Positions 1 through 9,008 of a DNA stretch of 64,000 nt are shown in pieces. The notes under the pieces were generated by a model that saw nothing but the letters and a program-made list of their open reading frames with translations, did no database searches and was not told where the DNA came from. Source of the DNA: Fusarium oxysporum f. sp. lycopersici 4287 (Eukaryota; Ascomycota; Sordariomycetes; Hypocreales; Nectriaceae); NCBI RefSeq assembly GCF_000149955.1, contig NC_030994.1, positions 744,001-808,000 on the forward strand, in the 5' to 3' direction. How positions within the stretch are numbered: position 1 is the stretch's first letter; every line of letters starts with the position of its first letter. The translations under genes were made by a program, and so were the position numbers.

Positions 1-38
1 AACACAAAAGCCGTGAAAACGTCTCCCGACCAAATAAA

Positions 39-257
39 TCAATTGTCCGCTTTCCCTTTACCCTTCTCCTTCCTCTTCGCTTCCTTGCACTGCAAACACT
101 CCTCCTCGTGAACATAGATGGTATCATGCTTTGTCGTCGTAACGCAAATGCCAGGTCGCTTCTCCAGAAAATGAGCGCATTTCGTTTCTTCCACGGGCAT
201 GGAGACGAGGTAGGAGCACTTCCTACAGAGATAGCCTGCACTGTGGATAGTGCACAT
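39..257 (-). CDS. Small Met-Cys seven-cysteine protein, array copy 1
   Basis: An intronless 72-aa protein with no signal peptide or membrane segment. Its cysteines are at residues 2, 11, 14, 27, 38, 54 and 57, so there are two CxxC pairs (11/14 and 54/57), three single cysteines and a Lys/Glu-rich tail. Two CxxC knuckles resemble a zinc ribbon, so cytosolic or nuclear metal binding is a reasonable inference, but I recognise no named family. It is the outermost member of a tandem array whose next copies lie at 538, 1142, 1760, 2412 and beyond on the same strand. The start is fixed by the Met-Cys dipeptide shared by every copy. Confidence 0.75.
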   Translation of the reverse strand: MCTIHSAGYLCRKCSYLVSMPVEETKCAHFLEKRPGICVTTTKHDTIYVHEEECLQCKEAKRKEKGKGKADN

Positions 258-537
258 TTGGATCTTTCGGTTGATGAGTTGGGTAAAAAAGAGAGAGAGT
301 TGATATCTTATTATCGAGAAGTTAGGAGAGAAAAGGAGCTGCTCTTATGTTTATGTAAAGTCCTTATCTTGAAGTGTTTCACCGAAGGACCGTCAAGTTA
401 CCGAATGCCGTGCTCTGTATCACAGACTGCGGGTGCTTCCTTCCATAACCCCTCAACCTAAGGCATACAGCATCACCGGGACTTTAAAGGCAAGGGCCCA
501 GTGGGTAATGAACCAGGTTTAAGGAAATATGTTATGT

Positions 538-777
538 CTAGATCCCAAAACCAAACCTCCAAAGCTTACGCTTAACCCCTCTCTGACCCTCCTTCTTCTT
601 CTTAACGCAGTCCTTGCAATTCTTCTGATCCGAATGAATAGTCGACGGCACTATTTTTTGCTTTAAGCAAGCTCTGCCTGATTTCTTGGCAGAGTTACAC
701 TTTTCTGTGACCGTTTCATGGTCGATGATGTGGTCGCAGACTCGGCAGCGGTATTTGGTGAAGACGAGGTTGCACAT
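538..777 (-). CDS. Small Met-Cys seven-cysteine protein, array copy 2
   Basis: A 79-aa member of the same family, with cysteines at 2, 11, 14, 27, 37, 54 and 57, almost the same grid as copy 1. Outside the cysteines the two share little sequence. The tail after the last CxxC is strongly basic (lysine run) and ends in an aromatic/Gly-rich stretch. A TATATAAT element lies about 90 bp upstream of the start (862-869 on the plus strand). The bases just before the ATG (ACCATTCAAC) resemble those of the copies at 2412 and 5449. Function unknown; metal binding inferred. Confidence 0.75.
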   Translation of the reverse strand: MCNLVFTKYRCRVCDHIIDHETVTEKCNSAKKSGRACLKQKIVPSTIHSDQKNCKDCVKKKKEGQRGVKRKLWRFGFGI

Positions 778-1141
778 GTTGAATGGTAGATTAATTGCGA
801 GTGGAGAGATACGTCTGGGGGAAGAGATATGATAGGAGATAAGGGGGCTTGAGTTACGGAATTATATATGCACAACGACGTTGGAGGGTTTGAGTGTCAC
901 GGGGGGTTTCTCATTCTATCGTCGGTGTCCAAATGTGTCACAGTGAGGAAAAGGGTTGAGCCAACATGTCAGACTTGTGCAACGTTTCACGGACATGGCT
1001 ATCAACGAAAGTCAACAAATAGTATTGAGACTGTCACTATGAGATTGCTTCACTACCCAATCAACCCACGTTGTACCTAAAGTCCAAGGTCAATCCAATC
1101 ATGTTTCTTAAAGCCTTAGGCCCCTTTCAGCAATACAGCTT

Positions 1142-1357
1142 TCATTCCTCCTTCGCCTCAGTCTTGTATTCCTTAGCCTTGGCCGCCTTAGCCTTGCACT
1201 GGGGGCACTTGGAGGCATCGATCAAGGTAGTCGTCTGCATACGCTGCTTCTTGCATGGCTTCTCAACATTGTTCGCACTGCAAGGAGCTGTTCTTGGTAC
1301 GGCGTCTTGATGGCCGCATGTCTTGCAGGCGAGCCGGGTGGTGTGAATGAAGCACAT
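1142..1357 (-). CDS. Small Met-Cys seven-cysteine protein, array copy 3
   Basis: A 71-aa member with cysteines at 2, 11, 14, 26, 35, 51 and 54. After the final CxxC comes an Ala/Lys/Glu-rich tail, probably helical. A TATAAA box (minus strand, 1486-1491) lies about 130 bp before the start, and the leader between them is pyrimidine-rich. There is no signal peptide and no intron. The spacing and order of cysteines identify it as a paralogue of its neighbours even though the other residues are divergent. Role unknown. Confidence 0.75.
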   Translation of the reverse strand: MCFIHTTRLACKTCGHQDAVPRTAPCSANNVEKPCKKQRMQTTTLIDASKCPQCKAKAAKAKEYKTEAKEE

Positions 1358-1759
1358 GGTTGAGCACAGAGTTTGTTCTTAGCAGTGATAGAGCGTCTGT
1401 TAACGTGGATTGATGGAGAGTGAAGAGATAGATTGTGAGATGGGTTGGAGAGTGTAGAGATGGGATGGAGGTGGGTGCAGTGGTATTTATACTTGTGGTT
1501 CTGCTGGGAGCGTTTGGATCTCACTCATTCAAACATAGCGCTTAATCAAATTCAACTTTGAGTCCAAATGACTGAAGCGACGTTTGGATAATCATTCTGG
1601 GCCACAAAGTCTCACAGGACTTTAACGTCTCCTAAGCGAATCACTGAACAGTCATCAAACTGGCCAAAGGCTATCAAACGCTCCCACTAGCCCTGGCCCC
1701 TGAGAAAAGCAACAAACGAATGCTAAAAGCAAATTAGCTATGGCCCAATCCAATCCAAG

Positions 1760-1954
1760 CTATCGCTTCATCTGTTTTGCAGCTCTGCAAGCCTTGCATC
1801 CCAACTCACTCTCCCGCTGCTCACCCCCATCTTTGTACCGTTTGAGACGTCGTTCCCCCTTGTTCGCCTTGTTGCATTTCTTGGGATCTATGTCAGTTAT
1901 TATATGATCACCACGTTTCCGGCACATTATCTTGACGTGGTAGACAATGCACAT
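1760..1954 (-). CDS. Degenerate Met-Cys family protein, array copy 4 (two cysteines lost)
   Basis: A 64-aa open frame from the family Met-Cys start; an in-frame Met five codons earlier (1969) is less likely. Cysteines remain at 2, 11, 27, 53 and 56. The family cysteine expected at 14 is Arg (codon CGT), and the one expected near 36 is also Arg (CGT). Each is one T-to-C step from a Cys TGT codon. The reading frame is otherwise intact, so this is either a copy decaying by missense change or one that binds metal differently. The C-terminal C-x2-C and basic tail are kept. Confidence 0.6.
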   Translation of the reverse strand: MCIVYHVKIMCRKRGDHIITDIDPKKCNKANKGERRLKRYKDGGEQRESELGCKACRAAKQMKR

Positions 1955-2411
1955 CGTAGAGGATAACACAAGTTGATTGTTTAGCGATATGGTTGTCAGT
2001 TTGGATTATTTGAACGGGTTGTCGCTGGCGAGTGCTTGGGCACGTTTGCTTAATCGGGATGAAAGGGATGGGGAGCAAGGTTGTATAGTCGTTTAGGAGC
2101 TAGAATCACTGGGAAGAGAAGCCTGGTGACATGGTGCGTTGTCGATAATCACCACTGGCCCTCGGCGTGATCACGTTTTCATAGACAGCTTTCAATCCCG
2201 ATATCTGAAGGTCACTGAGAAAACTGTAATTCTTCGGAAGTTAATAATGTTTCATTATTCCAAGAACCAGCTTTAGAATATGATTCCAAGCAACCGCCTA
2301 TCTAATTCCATGACAAAGTAACCTCCAATTATCCTGTCTAATAGTTCAACGTGCTATCAAAACACAGGACCCAACTGCCGACGCCTCCAGAGACAGGCCA
2401 GAAGCCCCCAT

Positions 2412-2606
2412 TCATTTCTTTCCACCCTTATTCCCATCCTTGGAGCACTTAGAACAGTTGCTCGCGGAGACAGTCTTCCTGACATATACATTCTCCTGCT
2501 TGCATTCGGTAGTGCCGTAATGCTGACACTTGTCTCGCTTGAGGCTCGTGTCCACGGTCTTGCCGCAGCTAGAGCAGACCTGAGTGCTGTTGATCATGCG
2601 ACACAT
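2412..2606 (-). CDS. Small Met-Cys seven-cysteine protein, array copy 5
   Basis: A 64-aa protein with cysteines at 2, 11, 14, 27, 35, 51 and 54 and a Lys/Gly-rich tail. The frame is open upstream to a Met at 2759, but I chose the Met-Cys at 2606 because all paralogues start there and because a TATAAA box lies at 2707-2712 (minus strand), between the two candidate starts. The leader is pyrimidine-rich. Paralogous to the rest of the array; function unknown. Confidence 0.75.
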   Translation of the reverse strand: MCRMINSTQVCSSCGKTVDTSLKRDKCQHYGTTECKQENVYVRKTVSASNCSKCSKDGNKGGKK

Positions 2607-3264
2607 AGTGAATGGTATAGAGAAATCTGTGGATGGGTTGTGAGTTGGGAGGGAAGTTGGAGATTGAAAGATGGGTTGGTTTGGAAAGGAGAGAATGCGG
2701 GCCGAATTTATAGTCGAGGTCACGATGAACAGGTCATGAATAATGGTGAGGGTATTCATGAAGAAAGGGGAAAAAAATTCTGAACATGGAAACAGTAATT
2801 GTATAATGGCTTTGTTGTGCTGAACAAGTCTGATTCAGCTTGTGCGAAGTTCCGAACAAATGGATGAAAAGGGAACAATAGGCTACATGTTCTGAATCAT
2901 CGGATATGAGCTATTCTGTGTCATGGTGGGATGAAAGGCGCCCGAGTTTGTTGTTTCAGTGATATAAACTGGCGATATCTTGGCCAAGGTCCAATGTGAC
3001 TGGGAGGTTGGCCGCCCAAATGCAGCAAATTCGTCGATGATCCAATATCTGCACCGACAATCAAGAAGCCCTCGCAGCTAACCACTCATGTTTCTCGCTG
3101 CAACAGAGCCTCTAGTCCTCACCCCAAGTAAGCCTTTATTTCGTCGTTATGTCCTCAGCTCGTATGCCTCATCGGCGACGGCAAACATAAGAGTCTGTAC
3201 AGAGTTAATGAACATCCATGAATAATACTAGCTAATCACTCACATCAACCCCCAAAGATCTCTT

Positions 3265-3534
3265 TCAACGCCGACCGTACGTAAGTCTCAAATGCCGCAT
3301 AATAGTAGATGTACTACCCTGCGGAGGCTGCGTCAAAAAGGGGACCTGACTATCTGGTGGGAACGAGGCGCACAAAATGCAAAGGGCGGCCTCGCACTTG
3401 AAGCTCAAGTTTACGTCGGTCTTTCCGCAGCGCTTGAACTGCAGGTAGAGCTCGCACTCTTGACACTCGATTTCTTCGTAGATCTCGTTGTTGCAGCGCA
3501 TGCAGTAGAAGACGCGGGTTATGGCTACGCACAT
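3265..3534 (-). CDS. Met-Cys family protein with extra cysteines, array copy 6
   Basis: An 89-aa member with nine cysteines at 2, 11, 14, 24, 27, 36, 47, 52 and 55. The extra C24 forms an additional CxxC with C27, so three CxxC pairs are present. After the last pair comes an unusual Pro/Ser/Thr-rich extension of about 30 residues instead of the usual charged tail. The extension could be genuine divergence or readthrough into former 3' sequence after loss of an earlier stop. No signal peptide. Function unknown. Confidence 0.65.
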   Translation of the reverse strand: MCVAITRVFYCMRCNNEIYEEIECQECELYLQFKRCGKTDVNLSFKCEAALCILCASFPPDSQVPFLTQPPQGSTSTIMRHLRLTYGRR

Positions 3535-3910
3535 GGTGGCGGTCGTGATGTCGTAGTTGATATGAGGTTGGCTTATTTTGAGGGATGGGAGGGAAAGAAT
3601 TGAGAGTGATGTCGGAAAGACCGTTTAGTTGAGACTTTGCCCAACGAGATTCAAGATGTCTTTGTTGGGGTTTAGTTGATTAAAGTGAAAGAAATGCAGT
3701 GCAGCGTTTGGCACTGCCGCTTTATTAACCAAGTAATAATAGATGGGCCACCCACTGTTAACAAACGCACAGGATCTGCAAGCAGTCATAGATGAACTCA
3801 GTCAAAGAGACGTTGTGTGAAAGTAAGCCTCTAAATGAGGTTTGAATTGTAGCTACAGCACGCTAAAAGAAGATATTCACGACATTAATGCCCCAAAGTG
3901 TTGGTCCTCG

Positions 3911-4141
3911 CTACCGCCTTGTGATGACGACTTCAATCGGAGGATATGGCTGATCGCGCGCCAAACACTCTTCACAAATCTCCTCTTGATTCCATAATGT
4001 CACTGGATATTCATTCCCGCACGATGCGAATAGCCTGCTCTTCGTTTCGCTGGCCTTCCTGCATAAAAGACCGTGCTTCTCAAAGTTCCACCTGTTCTCG
4101 CAGATGGGGCACATGTAATGAATCGTCAGATCGTGGCACAT
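3911..4141 (-). CDS. Met-Cys seven-cysteine protein, array copy 7
   Basis: A 76-aa protein with cysteines at 2, 11, 14, 27, 41, 56 and 59. This wider grid is identical to that of the copy at 5449, and both have Ser-Cys-Gly at residue 40-42, so these two look like the closest pair in the array. The tail is short and less charged, ending Arg-Arg. Intronless and without signal peptide. Confidence 0.72.
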   Translation of the reverse strand: MCHDLTIHYMCPICENRWNFEKHGLLCRKASETKSRLFASCGNEYPVTLWNQEEICEECLARDQPYPPIEVVITRR

Positions 4142-4584
4142 TCTGAGAAGCTGTTTGAAAGGAATTTCGTTGTTTCTTGTTTCAAAGAAATGTTGCTAGG
4201 TGTTTAAGATCGAATCATAGAAATTATGCCTTGACAGGATTTGACAGTGTTTTATAGACATCTGCAAATTGATGCGAATCAAAGAAGATGAGAAGCTACG
4301 AGGATACTTTTCTGAAGTTACTCAATGACCATACAAAAATGAGAACAAAGCCATAGCCCAGTGCCTCACTGCATATTTTCAATCCAGGTGATGGGAAATG
4401 TGATTCGCCAAAACGACCCGATAGTGTCGCAAGATGGGCTTTGTAGCAGCATAGTAAATACAATTACATTACCTACATTACAATGATGAGATCTCGTTTT
4501 CAGAGCAAACTCTCAACTACGGTATTCACTCCTACAAACCTAAAATTTCACACGACCCGAAAACCCTGTTGAAGAATGGCATGC

Positions 4585-4671
4585 TCACTGATATCTTAGA
4601 CCTTGTTTGTCACAGTCGACTCTATTACTGCACACTGAGCATATGTATTTGGCTGTTACGTGGTAGCACAT
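4585..4671 (-). pseudogene. Truncated Met-Cys family copy, array copy 8
   Basis: A short frame of 28 codons followed by TGA. It begins with the family signature: Met-Cys, Cys at 11 and 14 with the usual spacing, plus Cys at 20. The sequence then ends before the family's C27 and the C-terminal CxxC. Downstream bases show no clear continuation in any frame. It is read as a relic of a copy broken by a nonsense or indel change; I cannot exclude an intron, although no other copy has one. Confidence 0.6.
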
Positions 4672-4988
4672 TGTGAGGGGAATGAGTCTTGTTTAGGTGT
4701 GAGTTTGAGATATAGATACACAAATTAGACAGCGTTGAAATTCGCGGTCGGGAACGTAAGACAAGGAGGATTCATAGCTATAGCTTGAGGATGATGACAG
4801 TGAATGGCAGGTAGCATATGTAATTTGACTCTCAGTGCTGAAGTCCAACGGGAATGATACTTACGAAAGGTCGGTTGAGGATGATATCCATCGGTGATTG
4901 TGAAAGAGTTGTAGTCGTGATGTGCCGTCGCCAAGCAAATTCCTCCTCAGAGCAAGCAAACAATAAATCCATATCTCCTGTAAAACTA

Positions 4989-5030
4989 ACGTATACGATA
5001 AGCATGTGGCACAGACAAGCATGTGGCACA
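4989..5030 (+). repeat. Left terminal inverted repeat
   Basis: A 42-bp repeat that is the inverted partner of 5384-5425. It also contains a short internal direct repeat, AAGCATGTGGCACA, present twice (4999-5012 approximately, and again up to 5030), which could be a transposase-binding subrepeat. Confidence 0.75.
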
Positions 5031-5383
5031 GCATACTGTGCAGCTAGGAATAACTTACCCTATAGAAATCTTTTTCTTAAATAAAATAGCTAAAAATCTA
5101 GAAAAATTATTTTTAAAGATAGTATAGCTAGCTTAGTAAAGAAGCATTTTTATAAGATTTTTATTTATTTTACTTTATATAGAAAACCTTAAAATACAGT
5201 GTAATATACAGTGTAAATAGATTTTAAAGTTTATAGCTATATAGAATTTCTTTAAAAATCTAGAAAACTTAGCATAGCTTATTTTAAGACTTATATATAA
5301 GCTATTAAAATCTTAGCTATTTTAAGCCTAATTTGAATTTTACAGAATTATTTAAAAACCCGCCTTTAAGGTGACAAGTGGGG

Positions 5384-5425
5384 TGTGCCACATACTTGTC
5401 TGTGCCGCATGCTTATCGTGTACGT
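5384..5425 (-). repeat. Right terminal inverted repeat
   Basis: Reverse complement of the left repeat with three transitions. It ends 24 bp before the stop codon of the array copy at 5449-5682, so the element lies immediately downstream of that gene and does not interrupt it. Confidence 0.75.
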
Positions 5426-5448
5426 TATCCGAACATTGCTCAAGCCAA

Positions 5449-5682
5449 CTATCTCTTTGTTTCACCGTCAAGCGTAACTTTGTTCCACTTCCTATCATCA
5501 GGCGGACACTGCTGGCAATATTCCGACATGCTCGCAACAACTCCATCATCCGTGTATCCACACGATCCCATAGACTTTGGCTCAGTCTGTTGAGCAATCT
5601 GACAAATCTCCCATTCGTACCCTTTCTTGAAGCATTCGCTGCAGTACATGCAGTAAAAGTGCGTGAAGTGTTCAGTGCACAT
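5449..5682 (-). CDS. Met-Cys cysteine-rich protein, array copy 9
   Basis: A 77-aa protein with eight cysteines at 2, 11, 14, 17, 27, 41, 56 and 59. The grid equals that of the copy at 3911 apart from the extra C17. The tail after the last CxxC is short and charged. The leader ends CATTCAAC before the ATG, as in copy 2. The inverted-repeat element begins just past its stop codon. No signal peptide, no intron. Confidence 0.72.
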   Translation of the reverse strand: MCTEHFTHFYCMYCSECFKKGYEWEICQIAQQTEPKSMGSCGYTDDGVVASMSEYCQQCPPDDRKWNKVTLDGETKR

Positions 5683-6966
5683 GTTGAATGTTTGTCAAAG
5701 CGCTGCGGTTGGTCGCTTTGTGCCCGTGTGCAATTGTGACGCAGAAAGTCAGTGATTAATGATAAAAGTGACAAAAGATAGAGAACTTTGCATATTTTTG
5801 CGTTTGGTGGCTTACGAGGCTTTTTGAATCACAGACTTGTAAGCAAACGAGGCTCGCGGTTAAAAGACCAAGACCCTGAAAAGCCTCACTAGGCACCCAT
5901 GCAGCAGGGGTATGATTCAGCTGCACCAAATAGGCAAATCATGTTTTATCAGCGACTTAGTCGCACTGAAGTACCAAAACGAGGCCTCTCCAATTACAAG
6001 GATGCACGTGTAGATGCGACTATGGATAGTCTGTGACTTCTGGCCCCCAATTGTCAAAACAGGGGCTTTGAAAGGGTCGGTTGATATCGCGGCCAGTGTC
6101 ACACGAATCAAGCTGTGCGATTGTTTTTTTGCAGCCCGTTACCGTGATTAGAATAATTCTATCACATGTCAGTTTTGGACTGTTGCTGTTGTACTGAGAG
6201 GAGTACAAGAGGAGTTACCAATGATTAGAAGGGGACGACATGCGGCGCAACACCATGATGCTCTCGGTTGTCTGCACGAAATGACTTGGAATTTCCTCAA
6301 GTGGAAAGACGCCCGTTACGATTACTGCGTGCAAGAAGCTACCGTTGTTCGCTCGGCGCAAAAGAGTTCGAACAGCGGGAGGCTGTCTAGTGACCGATTC
6401 AGACGACCAAAAGATTGAACAACGCAGCTGAAGAAAGTCAGTCCTACAGTACTGGTAATACAAACATCAAGGAGGCCCATGAAGATTCTGGCATACCCGA
6501 TAAGGATTTGGGTATAAAGAGAGCCACAGAGAGCAGGAAAGTAGCTTTAACGAGGCATAGCGACGATTGAAAATCAAAGACAGCCTAAACTATACAAAGC
6601 ATTACGGGACATCCAGGTTCCATGCCACCCTGGCAAGTATGTTCGTACCTCGAACAGAAGCGTCTACGTTTTCGGCTTGTGGAATGTTCGGGGTCGAAGT
6701 GGAAGAACAGCGCTACCTCTAATGTATAAACCTAGTTCATGCACCAGCAGCAACAGATGCATGAAGCTGAAAGGTCCGAGCTGCTAGCAGAAATTCGTCG
6801 ACAAACCCGATACTACCGGCACCTGCTACTATTTCTATACACTATATTCGCAGAAGGGCCACTGTCAGGTAGTTGGACACAACGGCAGCAACAAGATCAA
6901 CATCCCAGCATCTTGCTACTATGTGCCATCGCTCAGCATATCTTGGCCAGATCCAGAACCCAAACC
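5683..6966. other. 1.3-kb stretch without a recognised gene
   Basis: Only short frames are present. Minus-strand frames at 6215-6463 and 6020-6208 could be joined by a GTAACT...CACAG intron into a small protein, but nothing in it is recognisable, so I do not call a gene. A plus-strand frame open from 6739 runs into the Met-Cys copy at 6967; the part before 6967 has no family features. Confidence 0.35.
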
Positions 6967-7293
6967 ATGTGTCGAGAGAATTACTTCCAGATGAAGTGTG
7001 AGGTTTGCGACAAAGACCTGGGAACCAATACGACACTCAATCTTTGCCAAGCTGGCCATTCATTTGAAAACTACGAACTCAGACTCCAAGGCCTAGATAT
7101 GTGTGGACAATATATCTGCCAATTCGTCAGTATCCATTGCATCCTCTTCCTCCCTGCATGTCAAGCACTTTACCCCGACGAACTCCAACAGACTCTGAAC
7201 AACATTGGGACAATCAGAGGAGGGATGCTCTGGCGAACCTGTTCATTTAGCAGTGAGAGAAAACTTCCATGTATTTCAACAAGAGTTTCATGA
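6967..7293 (+). CDS. Met-Cys family protein, first plus-strand copy
   Basis: A 108-aa frame from the family start, with cysteines at 2, 11, 14 and 27 exactly on the grid, then at 46 and 51. The C-terminal half departs from the family: the final CxxC is missing, and the region around residues 52-70 is hydrophobic. A missed intron or an old frameshift could explain this. The frame is open upstream to 6739, but the Met-Cys start fits the paralogues. It is the first copy on the plus strand and is separated from the other four by the fluoride exporter and the regulator. Confidence 0.5.
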   Translation: MCRENYFQMKCEVCDKDLGTNTTLNLCQAGHSFENYELRLQGLDMCGQYICQFVSIHCILFLPACQALYPDELQQTLNNIGTIRGGMLWRTCSFSSERKLPCISTRVS

Positions 7294-7625
7294 TATACCA
7301 GAGGGCGCTCATCACAGAAGATGTGAAGGATTTCTGGAAAAGCCCAATGCTGGGGATGAGAATTGTAATATTGGAATGATTAAAGAACAACGGGAGTAAA
7401 AGGGAGTACTAGATATGCAGGAAGGTTCGGAAAAATACAGAATGTCCAGCATCTCATCGGCAAAGCTGGAGCCAGGGTAATTCTCTACGTTTAATTTTAT
7501 TTGGAAGATGAGATTCAGAAGTATGCATGTAAGAATTGAGTCTTATACAACAGGTAAGGCTTAACAATCTTGCTGAGAGTTTCCTATCTACCAACAAACC
7601 CGTTTAACCGCTGCAGACTCTAGCA
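7294..7625. other. Intergenic stretch, nothing recognised
   Basis: This is the convergent 3' region between the plus-strand Met-Cys copy and the minus-strand fluoride exporter. No frame or repeat of note is seen. Confidence 0.4.
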
Positions 7626-9008
7626 TCATCGTGTCCATTTAAAACTACCAGAAATGATAACCATCAACCCAAAAGACACCAAGAAACTCATAGTGCCATA
7701 TCTGTAAGCGTGTTCGCGTTGGAGGGAGGAGAGCTCCAGAGCAAGGGTAGAAACAGTAGTGACAACGGCACAGTAACCATTTTTGACACCCTCAAGCAAC
7801 TGGTGTCCAAGTGAAGGCCGTGCCAAGATCTGGGATATATCCCAAACTATAGCAAGAATTAGAGATCCTACCACGTTGGCGGCAAATGTCCCCAAGGGAA
7901 ATGTTGGAAGTCTGCCATTCAAGTAGATTGCAAGATAGAACCTCGTAAACACGCCCAGAGGGGCAAAGGCCAAAGAGAATAGAACACTCCCCCGCCACTC
8001 ATCATGTGGTGGATAGATGCATATAAATATCGCTCCAATCCAACAGCCCCAGCCGAGAATGGTTGCAAGTCGGTCTATAAACTTGCGCATAAAGAGGTAG
8101 GGCAGTGAGGGCATGATGTCGTCCGCTAGTATGGCAATATGGGCGCCCAAAAATAGACCACCCATAGAGGCATGAACAGTCAATAAGACCACGGCTGCAA
8201 GTGCACAGAACGAGTAACCCTTGTTCCGGTCTGATGTCGGCGCTGAAGAAGTTTCAAGTTCGTTGGAAAGGGCGAGAAAAGAATCAAGGATGAATGTTGA
8301 GAAGGTTGTGAATGAGCCACAGAACCCGACCGAAAGGCCGATATAGAGAGGCAATGTCTTTTTGACACTGAGATGTGCCTTCTTTACAGCCTCAAGGTCT
8401 GTAGTTCCTTGATCTTTGGCCGTTTCATCCGAGACTGTTCCACTGGTTTCCGGACTTTGGTTTTCTTCCTTGTAGTATGTGCCTTCTCCCCATTCGTGGC
8501 GAAACAGCATGCGGTCCTCAGCTAGGAACCCCATGATAAGACACCCAGCAAAATTAACCCACAGGGTTGGGAAGATGACTGGTGCCCCAGGATAGACGAG
8601 TAAAGCTGTCATACCTTCTCTGGCGAGCGTTCCCATGATGGAGAAGAAGATGAGATAGGAGTGGGTGTGAAGTTTTGTAGTGAACGTGAGAGCTTTGTCA
8701 GTAGTAGGCGAAGGCCTATCTGGAACGCGAGCCTCTTCATCTTGAAGTTCTATATCGGTTTCTCGGGCGCGCTCTAGACTATTCCTATGATAAATTGAGC
8801 TGTCCGGATCTGGGATGGGAGCGATCGGTGCTATTTCGTCCAAGTCGTAAGTCTCAACCGAACAATCGGGATTTTGATTTTGATTTTCAAAATTAGGACC
8901 GGGCTGAGGTCGTGTATCTCCACGCATCGAGTCAGGGTCATAGCCCCCCGCGGGGGGATGTCGAAGAAGAGCATCTTCTGGTTTCTGTGCAGGCCATTGC
9001 GCAGCCAT
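7626..9008 (-). CDS. FEX1: Fluoride export protein (CrcB/FEX family, two-domain)
   Basis: A single-exon gene for 460 aa. Residues 1 to about 110 are polar and probably cytosolic. Two homologous membrane halves follow, each with about four transmembrane segments. The first carries the Gly-Thr-x-x-Arg-Glu-Gly helix, an Asn-Phe-Ala-Gly segment and Gly-Phe-Cys-Gly-Ser-Phe-Thr-Thr-Phe-Ser-Thr. The second carries Gly-Val-Phe-Thr-Arg-Phe, Thr-Phe-x-Ala-Asn and a Thr-Val-Ser-Thr track. Eukaryotic FEX proteins are such internal duplications of bacterial CrcB and export fluoride across the plasma membrane. Neighbouring genes are not known to be functionally linked; it simply sits inside the cysteine-rich array. 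Confidence 0.92.
   Translation of the reverse strand: MAAQWPAQKPEDALLRHPPAGGYDPDSMRGDTRPQPGPNFENQNQNPDCSVETYDLDEIAPIAPIPDPDSSIYHRNSLERARETDIELQDEEARVPDRPSPTTDKALTFTTKLHTHSYLIFFSIMGTLAREGMTALLVYPGAPVIFPTLWVNFAGCLIMGFLAEDRMLFRHEWGEGTYYKEENQSPETSGTVSDETAKDQGTTDLEAVKKAHLSVKKTLPLYIGLSVGFCGSFTTFSTFILDSFLALSNELETSSAPTSDRNKGYSFCALAAVVLLTVHASMGGLFLGAHIAILADDIMPSLPYLFMRKFIDRLATILGWGCWIGAIFICIYPPHDEWRGSVLFSLAFAPLGVFTRFYLAIYLNGRLPTFPLGTFAANVVGSLILAIVWDISQILARPSLGHQLLEGVKNGYCAVVTTVSTLALELSSLQREHAYRYGTMSFLVSFGLMVIISGSFKWTR

Larger units (their letters stand above)
258..4584. other. Spacers of the left array half
   Basis: The intergenic stretches longer than about 300 bases are 778-1141, 1358-1759, 1955-2411, 2607-3264, 3535-3910 and 4142-4584. 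I looked for further Met-Cys starts on both strands and found none with the family spacing. What can be seen are TATA-like boxes (862-869, 1486-1491, 2707-2712) and pyrimidine-rich leaders upstream of the genes. Nothing else is recognised. Confidence 0.45.
4989..5425. mobile_element. MITE-like element with 42-bp terminal inverted repeats
   Basis: The ends at 4989-5030 and 5384-5425 are inverted repeats of 42 bp that match at 39 positions. All three mismatches are C/T (or G/A on the other strand). A TA dinucleotide adjoins the outer edge on both sides, as expected for a TA target-site duplication of the Tc1/mariner type. The interior (about 5050-5370) is extremely AT-rich with no coding potential. 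Size and structure fit a non-autonomous DNA transposon. The family is unnamed: the ends do not resemble the Fusarium mimp inverted repeat as I know it. Confidence 0.65.
4672..5448. other. Spacer holding the inverted-repeat element
   Basis: No gene is supported here. Most of the stretch is the AT-rich element with terminal inverted repeats at 4989-5425. The flank at 4672-4988 shows no family member on either strand; an ATGTGC at 4919 on the plus strand opens a frame that lacks the family cysteine spacing. Confidence 0.5.

Noticed and set aside
4832..5029. Minus-strand frame with several Cys overlapping the left terminal inverted repeat
   Set aside because: It lacks the family spacing (no Met-Cys, no CxxC pairs) and its start lies inside the transposon end; probably chance.
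4919..5084. Plus-strand Met-Cys start (MCRRQ...)
   Set aside because: It begins Met-Cys, but no further cysteines fall on the family grid, and it runs into the AT-rich element.
6020..6463. Possible two-exon minus-strand gene
   Set aside because: A plausible GT...AG join exists, but the product has no recognisable feature and no composition difference from background.
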